Source of the DNA: Acorus gramineus
Lineage: Eukaryota; Streptophyta; Magnoliopsida; Acorales; Acoraceae
Direction: 5' to 3'
Length of the DNA: 64,000 nucleotides
Assembly: GCA_030737835.1 (NCBI GenBank)
Contig: CM060852.1
Location: 11,143,603-11,207,602, forward strand
Shown: in pieces, positions 12,947 to 24,300 of the stretch
How positions within the stretch are numbered: the first letter of the stretch is position 1
Layout of the letters: every line of letters begins with the position of its first letter
Program-made: the position numbers and the translations under genes
The notes under the pieces: generated by a model
The model's database searches: none
Told to the model about the DNA's origin: nothing
Seen by the model: only the letters and a program-made list of their open reading frames with translations

Positions 12947-15122
12947 ATGGCTTCAATTTGTGCACAAACCCTAACAGTCCGACCCAAATCGGTCCCTCTT
13001 TTCAGATCTCTCCACAATTTCCCCTCGATTTTGCCGATCCCCTCGAGTTCGCTCTTTGGGAGACCCGATTTCGCGAATCGAACGGTCCGGATGGGTTCCC
13101 GTCTCGTCGTCGCACCGAAAGCGACTCTCTCCGGCACCGATGGATCCGTCATCGACGCCATCGGCGATGTGAAGATATTCTCTGCTGCCGACGACCAATC
13201 CGTCGCTTTCAAGGACCTCTGGGACCAAAAGGAGGTATCTTGTTTTTTGTTTGATTTTCATTGTATTATCAGTTGAATTGAAAATTATGATTGATATTAG
13301 TGGTTCTTGTTATTTGGGATCCGTATAGCCAGTTATGATTCGTTATTTTTCGGATGTGAAGTGATTTTAATTTGGGTGAGCAATGAATGAAATTTGTTAT
13401 TGGAAAACCTAGGTTCAAGACTGTGATTTTTATGGTTTTATAGGGTTGTTGCGTTTTGAATGGTTGGTTCTTATTGAATGAGTGATTGGAGGGGACAAAA
13501 TTTTAATAATCTTAATAGAGTATTCCAATTGGTCTGTGAGTTGCTAATTGTTGATACTATGGTGCCGTCTGGTTGGTAGTAAACAGAATCCTTCCAAAAC
13601 AATGTGTACTAAATGGAACTAAGTTCGTTTTTGCGATCATTCAGAAACACATGTTAGAAATTTTGATCCCCTTTATGGCAACGAAAAGCTGTAAACATTG
13701 TGGTTTGTTAATGGAGCTATTTCTTTATTTTGGTGGGGTGCCTAATTACAAATCGTATTCAGCAATGAAAATTTGAATGGTTTACTTTTGTTGCCTTTAA
13801 GTGATGATAATATGATATATCATTTGGTTGATAGGGAATGGCTGTAGTTGCATTCTTGAGGCATTTTGGGTGCATTTGCTGGTAAGGATGGAGCCTGAGA
13901 TTGTTCCTTTGCTTCCTTTTTTTTTTTTTTAATCCTTATATTGAATGAGTAGTGATATTGTTCTTTCTGTTTTATGCATAAAGTTGGGAATTTGCCTCTG
14001 CTCTGAAAGAAGTCAAACCGAGATTTGATGCAGCTGGTGTGAAATTGATTGCTGTGGGTGTTGGTACTCCAGACAGGGCTCGTATTCTTGCTGAACGGGT
14101 ATACGTCATTGCTGTCTCTTGTATGTTAGTTAATGATAAATGTGACATTCGTGAAATTGAAATGATGGGTTATCCTTTTCCCTCAGTTTTAAATGAAATC
14201 ATCTCTTGTATCCTCTATACTGATTAATTTCAATTTGCTCTGTTCTTTATTAAATGAGGTCTCATGTTTGAAAATAAATCATTCTAGAAACACATTAAGT
14301 AATCTCGTTAAAAGTCACCGTTTTTCATGGACATCTCATTCTTAGCATTTCCTAAACTTAGTGTATATTGACACTGTACACACAACTCAGATTCATTTAT
14401 GTTTTTGCTTGTCGAGTTTATTTAAATGTTCTTCTTCCAGTGTGTGTTTTTTTTGAGCTGATAAGTCCTGCAAATTTGTTTGGGCAGTTACCGTTTCCAC
14501 TTGATTGTCTCTATGCTGATCCAGATCGCAAGGTGACATTCATTTTATATATATATATAAGCCTATATCATATCACTTCTATCGTATTAATAAAGGCCTG
14601 CATCCTAACTACTGATCATTTTTCAGGCATATGATGCTTTAGACCTGTATTACGGCATAGGCCGCACATTCTTTAATCCAGCCAGTGTAAGCTTCTTATT
14701 TTATATCGTATCCAATGATGCAATGTTGAGATGCAATTCTCATCAATAAGCTTCCTTTCCATTTTTTAAATTCATCAATAAGTTTCCTTTTCATTTTTTA
14801 AATTCCGTGTGACAGGTAAAGGTATTCTCAAGATCAGAATCTTTAAAGAAAGTATTCAAGAACTACACCATCTCAGCCACTCCTGATGACAAGAGTAGTG
14901 TCTTACAACAGGTGCTCTATAGTTCCGCTCTTTCCACACCCCTTCATTGATAATCCACACACATCAAACAACAAGCCAATTGTTTCTGTTCTTCATTCAT
15001 AGGGTGGCATGTTGGTATTCAAAGGAAGAGAGTTGTTGTATGCGAGAAAAGACGAAGGGACAGGTGACCATGCCCCTCTGGATGAAATTCTTGACATCTG
15101 CTGCAAAGCTCCAGTTGCATGA
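12947..15122 (+). CDS. Chloroplast AAED1/PRXL2-like thioredoxin-fold protein
   Basis: Seven exons join in frame: 12947-13234, 13835-13881, 13984-14098, 14488-14532, 14627-14686, 14816-14911 and 15003-15122, giving 256 aa. All introns are GT-AG. The first ~55 residues are Ser/Arg-rich and poor in acids, like a plastid transit peptide. The mature part has the thioredoxin-like AAED1/PRXL2 fold. Exon 2 gives the run RHFGCICCWE, with the redox Cys cluster at residues 109, 111 and 112; exon 3 gives GVKLIAVGVGTPDRA, and the end is ARKDEGTGDHAPLDEIL. I recognise it as close to Arabidopsis At2g37240, which is of similar length (about 250 aa). The family is thought to reduce peroxides or disulfides; the actual substrate is unknown. 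The start is the first ATG after the AGCCCA cluster and opens the transit peptide. Fold assignment is firm; the function is inferred. Confidence 0.92.
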
Positions 15123-15562
15123 TATTTGGTATGTGTTTTATTATCTGTATTAAGTTTTCAATCAATGGTCATTATGAATGCATTGTGATTCCTGCATCTG
15201 ATACAAGGTTGGTGCAGTTAGCATACATGGTCCTTAATGTACATATATTTTATGCATGCTGAGTTGGATTGTATATGCTGTTTATGTAAACCAGGCTACA
15301 CTGTTCGTTAGGTGTGCTGGACAAAATGAACGGTGCAGATGAATGACACCACCCACAGAATATTAATCGTGTATAGAAATCATGTCATTGTCAGTAGATG
15401 TTATGATGAAATATCTTCGCACGTAAATTCATAGTTTATTGTGATTATTGGATATTGTTGAGTTAATATTGATCCTATCTTCTGATAACTAACTAGAGAT
15501 GAAGATGGTGATTTGAACTAACAGTTGGCATGATTTTTGTATGCTCTGATGGACAGGATATG

Positions 15563-15791
15563 GGTGCATTTGGTTGCTTGATTGTACAGCGTTTGCGATT
15601 GCAGAAAGCTGTGTTTGCAATGGTGTAACCAAACAGTTTTACTGTAACAGTTTCATGCACACAGATTTCAGACAAATAATGTCTAAAAACTGCGATTTTC
15701 AAAAACTAGGGGAGGTGAGCTTTATGCAGAATCAGGTTTGAAACCTAGATTCCTGTAGAATCAGTTTTACAATCGCGCAACCAAACGCACC
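15563..15791. mobile_element. MITE family A, best-preserved copy
   Basis: The left end GGTGCATTTGGTTGCTTGAT and the reverse complement of the right end, GGTGCGTTTGGTTGCGCGAT, differ at only three of 20 positions, so both terminal inverted repeats survive. An inner left repeat (GCGTTTGCGATTGCAGAAAG) echoes the end. The interior contains 'AACCAAACAGTTTTACTGT' and 'AAAAACTGCGATTTTCAAAA'. The element is 229 bp, non-coding and about 440 bp past the stop codon of the AAED1-like gene. No clear target duplication is visible. Confidence 0.75.
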
Positions 15792-15860
15792 TGTAGTCTT
15801 CTATGCATTGCTTTCTATAATCTCACAGGCTTTGATTTTGGTGATGTTGCATATTTCATG

Positions 15861-15861
<1 letters not shown>

Positions 15862-15893
<32 letters not shown>
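15862..15893. repeat. (AT)n microsatellite
   Basis: An uninterrupted alternating AT run of about 32 bases. Confidence 0.95.
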
Positions 15894-15896
<3 letters not shown>

Positions 15897-17115
15897 TGTA
15901 TATATCGTTTTATCCAAAGATAACATTCTTATGGTCTATTTTTCAATCTCAGTTTTTCTTGATCCATATATAAAAAGGAAAATGTGACTAAATCGTTTTT
16001 ATAGTTTAAAACAATGATCGCATAACGGGGTATATGCACTGATGAAAAGTGTTTTATCGTTCTATTTTAAATTGAATGAACTGTAAAAAAGTTTAATGAG
16101 ATATATATATCTCGGTGAATTGTAAAGGTACGTATTATCACAGTTTATAAAAATTAAACATTTGAGATTACAAAAGGAATGGCTGAAATCAATGTCAAAA
16201 CATTTCTCAAACAAAAAATCTCGTTGTAGTTATATGGTTGAAAATCCTGGGGCCTGATTCCACTAATATGATTCCACCCATTTGAGAAACTTTGGGGACC
16301 CCTCGCACCTTTTTTTTTTATGGATACAGTCAGCTACCCTGAGAGTATATTCATCAAAATAATAACAGTTCAAGATTACAGCTTCAAACAATAATACAGC
16401 TAAACACTTGAAGAGAAGAAATTTACTTCAGAGTTTTCAAAAACACCATCTAGTGAATTACCCCGTGATGCGTAGGCCTTTGCCCGGTGTTCCGCGTTAA
16501 CCAAATAGCCCAAAGCTTTGGTGGGGATTATCATGTGCCCCCCATCCGAGCTTTCGATGCTCCTGTCTTTCTTCGCATACTATATATAATATTATAAATA
16601 AAAAATGACATTGTCCAGCTTTATTTGTAGCACACATCAACTTTTTATTTTTTATTTCAAATCATACTCTTCTGTTGATGTATATGCTATTATATGATAT
16701 GGTGTATATATTGGGATACATTATGTAGCGTAATATATGCTACGCTATCATAATGTATGGGGTTATAGAATGAGTTGCAAAAAGTGTTGAGCGTATTAGC
16801 GCTCATAATAAATTTGTTAAAAAATTTAGACCTAGCTTTAGCATATCCTCAAATGCAGTCCATACCATTTTTATTTTTTAATTTTATAAAAAGTAAAAAA
16901 TAACCTTAACTGTTGTTCATATCTTTTTTATTTGCTTATGAAAGTACATAAGACTATAAAATAGGTTGGATGTAACAACAATTAATAACAAAATGAAATG
17001 GATTAATAAAAAGGGATCCGAGAGGTGACAAAAAAAAAAAAAAAAACAAACAAACGGGTCGGCCCGATCGGATACGGAAATAATCGGACCGGGCCGGGCC
17101 AAAGGATACCTTGGA

Positions 17116-17240
17116 TGGGCCTGCGTGGATCCTCGAATGCAGTCCCCAACCGATTCGCGGCAAACCCTAAAAATCATTGCGTGCGCAAATCTGATAAACA
17201 GTTATAAGCCGCCAAATCCACGAGTCCACAAAAACCCTAA
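17116..17240 (+). promoter_or_regulatory. Site II plus telo-box promoter module
   Basis: TGGGCC (site II core) lies at 17116-17121, followed by two perfect telo-boxes AAACCCTAA at 17162-17170 and 17232-17240, 170-290 bases before the RRM gene's ATG. In plants, site II with telo-box pairs typifies promoters of ribosomal-protein and other RNA-metabolism genes expressed in dividing cells, which fits the downstream RNA-binding protein. The motifs are seen; regulation is inferred. A GC-rich run (CGGACCGGGCCGGGCC) lies just upstream. Confidence 0.55.
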
Positions 17241-17409
17241 ATAAACATCAACCCTCTCTATCGAGATTCAAAATAAATTAAAAAAATATCTTCTAAATAA
17301 TTTTATCCACAAAAGAATATCGGAGAATCCGGTTCCTTCTATTTATTCACTTTCTTGCATAATCTTTGAAAAAACAAATTTTTTTCCAAAAAAAAAAAAT
17401 TGGATTGTG

Positions 17410-20400
17410 ATGGAGATGGTGATTGAAGACAAGATTTTTGTGGGTGGGATATGCAATGGCGTAGTTGAAAACGACTTGAGGGAACACTTCAAGAAGTACG
17501 GGGAGGTGGTCGAAGCTTTGGTCATGAAAGACAGGATCACCGGCAAAAACAGAGGTTTCGGTTTCGTGAGGTTCGCCAGTTCCGATTCGGCGCGAGTGGC
17601 TCTCGAGGAGACCCATCTCATCGGCGGCAAGAAGGTTGGTTTTTCTTTCTTTAATCCTTTTCTCATAAATTTTTTTATATATAATAATTTTTTTTATAAT
17701 ACAATATATTTGTTAATTAAATTTTTTTATAAAAAGACTAGGGTTTTGTATTGCTTGTTTTATTTTATTTTATCTTTTTCTCTGTTTCTTTTCTGTTTGT
17801 ATGAAGTTTTGATGATGGGTGGGTAAGTTTTATTTGATTTTTTTCTTTTAGGGTTTTTTTTATATATAATAAAAGATTGAAGCTTTGTTGTTTATTTCTC
17901 TGTTTCTTTTCTGTTTGTATTGTGTTTTGATGATGGATGGGTAAGTTTTATTCTTTTTTCTTTTTCTCTTTTTTTTTTTTTTCCGTTGAGAGTATATATT
18001 TTGATTAATGGGACAAAAAGGAAGTAATGATTTTGTGTTTTTAGGGTTTTTTTTTTATTATTTACAATAAAAGATGGTGTTTTTTAGGTTATGATAAGAA
18101 TTATTTTAGTATGCATTGTGTGGCTTTCTTGGGCATGAAAGATATGGGATTATCTGATTTTAATTTAGAAAACAATACAACCTCTATGGAATATGGAAAT
18201 AGATCAAAGCATGTGATGATTAAGTCAAAGAAGGTGTCAAAAAGGGAGTTTGATTTTGATTTAGTTTTGTCTGGCGGGGATAACATATTTTAATGAAGTA
18301 AAGATTCATCTCAGTTTTCTATGTTGGATTTTATGGTTCATGATTCTCATGGGGATAAGCAAGCCCCTATATAAAGGGAATATCAGGATGATTAAGGATA
18401 ATTCTATGAATGGGATGGTAGCCTTCGACTTTGAATGTGATGCTTTCCCAAGTCCCAACCATATTCATAACTGCCAGTTTTGGTTTATGAAGCAGGGATT
18501 AATATAGTAATATCCCATCTTTTTGGTTAATAATATGGATGAAGAATTAAATGACTATAGAAATCCTAAAAACGATTAGGAAATAATTTTGGATGGGGCT
18601 TTGATATACCCAACCCTTTTTTCTTTGCCCACTTTTAGCTTGCTCCTTTATTTGACCGTGTATATACATTAGTATGAGAGTTCCTTCATTGCTATATATC
18701 TTCCAAATAAAGACATATGACCCAAAGGCTAAAATTGTACTAAAAAACGGGTTGGATGCATCATTTTTCTTTTGAACGATAAATGAAGAGCCTACAAAGA
18801 AAAGACCCACATGAAACAGTTTTTGTTATATGTGGGCCTTTTTATGCCGTTTTTTATTGGTGAGGAAAGAAAAGTTAGTAAGTGTTTCATGTGGATCTTT
18901 TGTTTCAAGATTCTGATTTTTTTTATTGGGCAAAGTAATATGGCGAATTGTGTCTGGTATCTTTTTTTTGTTGTTGTTGGAGCATATTCTTTGTAACTTT
19001 TATGAGAGAAGAAGAGGGGCTTCTTGTGTGGGTTAATTTTTCTAGAAGAAATAATACAACTGACATGGAAGAAGAAATTAAATGGAAGTAGTTCAATTTG
19101 ATTTGGTTGCACCGGGCAGGGAAAAAGAAATTAAATGAACTAAAGGCATGAATCGAACAGATCTTCAATCTAATGCTTTCCCAACTATGGACATAATTAG
19201 CAAGGATAAGCTAGGGAAGTCGTTTCAGTTTGGGTAAAATTTTGTCTTGTTGGAATAGAATATAGTTAAAAAAATTTATGGATAAGCATGAATAAACTAT
19301 GCTTGTTCCTAAGTAGAGTTATAAGGGTTTATTTAACTTAGATGTATAATTTTATAATATATCCATGTTTAAAATAATATTTTTTGTAGGATTAAGCCTA
19401 TACTTTTTTTGATCCACTTGTTTATTCGAGAAACAAGCAAGGGTTAGAGAATAAAATGGCAATTACAGAAACACACGGGAAACAGATTCCTAGAACAGGT
19501 TACATGGGAAACTGTTAATTAAACTAGGAATTTTGAATAATAATATAGGAGCAGTCTACAAGCATATGAATACACCCATTGAGGTGCAATCTGATGGCGA
19601 AAAAGTAGATTACATGTCTTATGTGAAATAAATGTATTTGTTGATCTCTTGAATTCTAAGGATAGGGAAATAATTTTTCCATGTTACCATTACTTTGCTT
19701 TATTAAAACTCCAAGACTCAAATAATACAATTTTTTTTAGACATCTTTCTTCAAAAAAATGTTTGATACATTATCCTTGTTGTCTATTCTGTTTATTGGA
19801 TGAAGTGAACCTTGTTAGCAGTTTTGATACAATTTTTTTATTTAAAATGAATGAAGTAAATCTCGTAATCACATCCAATAATATTAAACATGCATCAGAT
19901 ATTATAATTAAATAATACTGGTTCAGAAGGGAGCATGGTCCATAAACTTTTGTTACTGCACAATGAGATTTTCTGAAAGTTGATTCCCTTTGGCCTAGAA
20001 TTGTTTATTGCATGTGCATATGATTGTATTTGCTAGAAAAACAAAAAAATGGGAATGAAATGAATGTCATACATACTCACATGTGAGTCTTTCAATCTTG
20101 GGTGTTTTTATTGGTTTCCTTAAGGATCAAATGCAAAAAGATGTAGTGTGTTCCCCAAATTCCAATCGTTCTTATTTCTGGGGAAACTTAAAGATTCTTA
20201 GCCCTCTTGTGTGCCGTGTGTTTGGTTCATAGAACAATCTAAATTTCAAATTGGACTTTTAGTTGTTTTTTTCTCTTTTACTATTTTTTCTTCCTTTATT
20301 ATTTCTTTCTATTCATCAAATTCCAGGTTGAAGTGCGGAAAGCAGAACCTAGAAATGAGGAGCAAAAACAGAACAATAAGTTGTCCCCAAATGGTGGTAG

Positions 20401-21367
20401 CACGGATGTAATCAAGACGAAGAAGATCTTTGTTGGGGGGTTACCTTCCATAACAGAGAAAGAATTTAGACTGTATTTTGAGAAGTATGGCACGGTTAGT
20501 GACACAGTGGTGATGTATGATAAGGTGACCAGACGACCTCGTGGTTTTGGGTTCATAACTTTTGATTCAGAGGATGCTGTGGAGGATGTGGTGCAGATGG
20601 GATTCCACCGCTTGAAAGAAAAGATGGTGGAGGTCAAGAAAGCCATACCTAAAAAAGCAAACAATGACCATCACAACGACAACCACTATCTGCAAAACAG
20701 TGACTTGGTATATAAGGAATACAGTGAAAAAAATGACGAAGGGTATACTTCTCCTCCTTTGCTGAGTTGTTATCCGAATTATCAATTTCCACCCATTTTA
20801 ACTCCTTGTGGATATCCTCCGTTTGGATATTTTCCATCTTCGTACGGGGCTGAGAGTTATCCTGGGCAATTTTGTGCTCCTTATAGTCAGAGTTATGGGG
20901 CTTATTATCCACCTGCATGTTATGTAAGGAAAATCCCTGCTTTATGCCCTAGCCCCATAAATGGCAGTGGTTATCTGGGCACGCATGGCATGCATTATGG
21001 AGTCTATCATCCGAGTTCTACAAGAACTCTGGATGGGAAATGTGGTCAGGCTGCTCATTATAACGGTGCCATTGAAGGCACAGATGCATTGAAGGGTTGT
21101 CACGATTCAGAGGCTGAAGGCACAGCTTCGTCGAAGTGTTGTCACGATTCAGAGGGTGAAGGCACAGATTCATTGAAGGCTTGTCACAATTCAGAGGGTG
21201 AAGGGACAGATCCGTTGAAGGCTGTTTATGATTCAGAAGCGGCTATTGGTAACAGCACGGAAGGCACAGAAACATCAAAGGATGAAGAAGTAGCAAAGGA
21301 GCTTGATGAAATGGATAAGCAGGGTCTGGGCGCAGAAGACAATGGACAGATCAAGTCCACACACTGA
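17410..21367 (+). CDS. Two-RRM hnRNP/Musashi-like RNA-binding protein
   Basis: Two exons, 17410-17634 and 20327-21367, join in phase 0 to give 421 aa. The 2.7-kb GT-AG intron falls inside RRM1. RRM1 (about residues 8-80) shows RNP2 IFVGGI at 9-14 and RNP1 RGFGFVRF at 48-55. RRM2 (about 108-182) shows RNP2 IFVGGL at 109-114 and RNP1 RGFGFITF at 147-154. This tandem arrangement and the conserved RPRGFGFITF and KMVEVKKAIPK segments match plant hnRNP A/B- or Musashi-type proteins. They bind RNA in nucleus and cytoplasm and act in splicing, transport or decay. The tail (from about 186) is rich in Tyr, Pro and Gly (about 200-285), then carries four 14-residue acidic repeats. The start ATG is the first in frame after a poly-A stretch. 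The intron has a local duplication (TTTTGATGATGG-TGGGTAAGTTTTATT near 17805 and 17925). The paralogue and its targets are unknown. Confidence 0.93.
21074..21241 (+). repeat. Four 42-bp coding minisatellite repeats
   Basis: Four head-to-tail 42-bp units begin at 21074, 21116, 21158 and 21200, each encoding 14 residues (pattern EGTDxLKxCHDSEx, residues about 325-380). The units keep frame. They are acidic and Ser/Thr-rich with one Cys-His or Val-Tyr variant position, so they form a low-complexity disordered tail. Their similarity suggests recent expansion by unequal exchange or slippage. Confidence 0.9.
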
Positions 21368-24300
21368 CCTTTTAAGGTCAGTATAATTTTTTTATGGATG
21401 TACTGTTCTCTCACTTCTTCTATGTTTCAAGAACTTTTGTAATTGTTTTTTTTGTTGTAGGTACACATCGATTGGGGGTGGGGGGAGGGGAATACATAAC
21501 TTTTCTTTGTGACATAACTGTGAGTTCTTTCAGTTTCATATCATCTATTCTTTGTATGATATTATTACGGATGCTTCTTATAATGGAAGGCATCCCGCTA
21601 TTATTCTTCAGACCATAAAAGAATATATTCTTGATGTTGCATCTTCTCTTTCTGTAATAATAGACTTTAGTGTGATGAATGTATTTTCTCTAAATTTTAT
21701 TTCCTTGTACGCATAAAATGAATTCGCAGGCATAAAATTCTGCAATCTTGTGACGAATATGTCGTGGTAGTATGTTTGTTTGGAATGGCTGGTTGATTCT
21801 CTGACCTCTTGTTGGAGCTTTTGTATCTGTGTGTGATATGTAGATGTGACTTAGATTTATTCATCAGAATATTGATTCTTTTATGATGCGACTTTTAAAA
21901 ATTTATTATATTGTTGTTTGTGTTGTTGATTAGTTTGCAGATGCAAATTAAGATATGGTTTTAAATTTTTAATATGTTGCTGAAATACAAACGCCATTCA
22001 TAACGTATGATCACCTATATGCAGTCAAATGTTCTTCTATATGGTTTCACTAATGTTACATTTCAGACACCATAGATACATTTTTATGCTATCCTGCACC
22101 ACAATATGTTGACTATACTATTATCTGGAAGGTGATTGACTGCATGATATGTGCAATGTTCAATTTCATTGAAAGAATGAGATGACATCTAATGCTTGAG
22201 CTCTATGTAACATACAAAACTATGCATAATGCATTTATCTGTGGTTTTTCCTGTCCTTTAGCATAATTTTTTTGAGAAAGTTAAGCATTATTATTAATAA
22301 GATCGAATAATAACAATGACTTAATGGAAATGAGGTGAATAGGAAAAGAACAACAAAAACAAATGCCAAGATGTTCCTTTAGCATAATTATTTTGTCTCT
22401 GTAAAAAACTTCAACATAGCACCAAGGGCAAATCAGATATTAAAGCTGTTTCAAGTGGTCTTGAAAGATTTGATCAGGGGGGTTCTTACACGGTAGGGAT
22501 TTGAATTATTATGTGTTTGATAAGACAGATGAGAATTACTAAAGAATAGTTTAAAAATTTTACACACATGCTTTCAAAGGTACTTAAAAGCCAGTAAACC
22601 CAGTCTTTCAACTTTGAAATTACTGGTCAAACTGGATGAACATTAGTGCAGACCAGTTCCGTTGTCCCTAGGTACAGGTTTCTCTACTAGATGTATCAAT
22701 GCCAATCAGGCAATCAAACCATCACAGCCATCCAATAACAAATGGACGGATGTAAACAATCTGTCCAAAATCATCCAAACCTCTAAATCATGGAGGAGAC
22801 AACCAAGGGTCCACCAGATTACAGCCCTTAACTTATGAGGGCTGCTCAAAACACATAACCAATGGCAAGATATTATCCATTTTACTCAATTCACTGTTTT
22901 AAAACACGAATTGGTGTGTTGTGTTTGCACATAAAGATAGCCTATTTTATTCCACTAGACAACGTCGGACTAAATCATGGTGTGGGATCTCACTCCTTCC
23001 CTCAACTTATATGAGCCTACTGGATCTTGATGACTCCACCCCACCCACCTCTTTAATGGGCAACACGTTACAACCCTACTGGTTGTTGTGTAAAAGAGTA
23101 ATGCTCAAATATAAGCACAGAGTATCTTGTCTCACTAGATGATGTGAGAATAATAAATATTGTGTGTGAGTTCTCGAGTCAACATCACCCCCACATGTGT
23201 CTATTGAGATCTTAGATAGTCCAACTCACCACCCCCTTAATGAGCAACATGTGACAAAATAAATTTCCCTTAATTTGGAAAATCCAACCTCTCAAACCTC
23301 CTAAACATCATTCCCAAATACCATAACAAAACTGACGACCCTTTTTTTCCTCTTCTTTCAAATTCATGATAAGGTCATGAAATGGAAAGCTAAAGTGGAA
23401 AGTGAGAAACATGAATTCTTTTTCAGACTTGTATCAGAGGCTTTGAAGGGTTTTCTGAACACACACCCCACCTTCTTTGATTAAAACAAGTGAGTGAATA
23501 AAGAAGACTGGAACAATGGAGCATTTACATCCTAGACATGCAATATGAACTTTTGAGAACAACCCACAACACCCTCTTAAATCCCCATCTTAAATTTTAT
23601 TTATTTATTTATGTGGGTGTACAGGTCCATAGATTGCCAAAAATTCACCCACCATAGGTTTGTTTTTAGGGTGAGTTTTTCTGGTGAATTCATTTTAAAT
23701 GCTTGCTATTCATTCACTCCACTCTTCCTTCTTTATCTTTTTTTCTTTCTTTTTGTTCTTTAACTTTCCTTTATTGATGAGAAAATCCAGTGGGGCTGGA
23801 GATGTAGAACTGCAAACAAGGGAACAAAAACACCGGATGTCGAAGTGACCAAAGTATCTTTTGATTTTTTAAGACCATGACACTGTGACATGTTTGGTGG
23901 CCCCCTTTGGATGTTGACATGTCATGCATGTTCAGACATAGACAGACAGAGATGAATAAAGAGAGACTAATTAAGTTTGAAATGTCAATGGAAGTGAAAG
24001 CACACAGGATATGCATGGGTGAGCAATTGCAGGAGCTTTAAAGGGGCATTTAAATGTTTGTTTGTTGTGGGAAAGATGGAATGTCATGTGAGGGGGAAGC
24101 TATATATTTATAAGTTTTATTGGGTTGTATTTAATGGAACTTGAGTTATGTTTTTGCTCTTGTCACTCTCATTCAGTTGTTGTCTACATTACCCATATTT
24201 TAAAAAATAAAATAATTAATATCTGAAGGAATAAATGGAAAAAAAGGGAAAAAAGAGGGGTATATTAAATCTGGAGTGACTTATCTGGCCTGTGGAAAAT

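Larger units (their letters stand above)
15123..17100. other. Spacer between AAED1-like and RRM genes
   Basis: No gene is seen. The first few hundred bases should be the 3' UTR of the upstream gene. A family A MITE (15563-15791) and an (AT)n microsatellite (15862-15893) follow. A short GC-richer patch at 16450-16570 (containing CTTTGCCCGGTGTTCCGCG) has no recognisable identity. The right end becomes GC-rich and forms the promoter of the next gene. Confidence 0.55.

Noticed and set aside
13573..13776. Open frame inside the first intron of the AAED1-like gene
   Set aside because: Lies between clear splice sites and has no recognisable motif.
16440..16570. GC-richer patch that looked like organelle-derived DNA
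   Set aside because: I could not match it to any plastid or mitochondrial gene with confidence.
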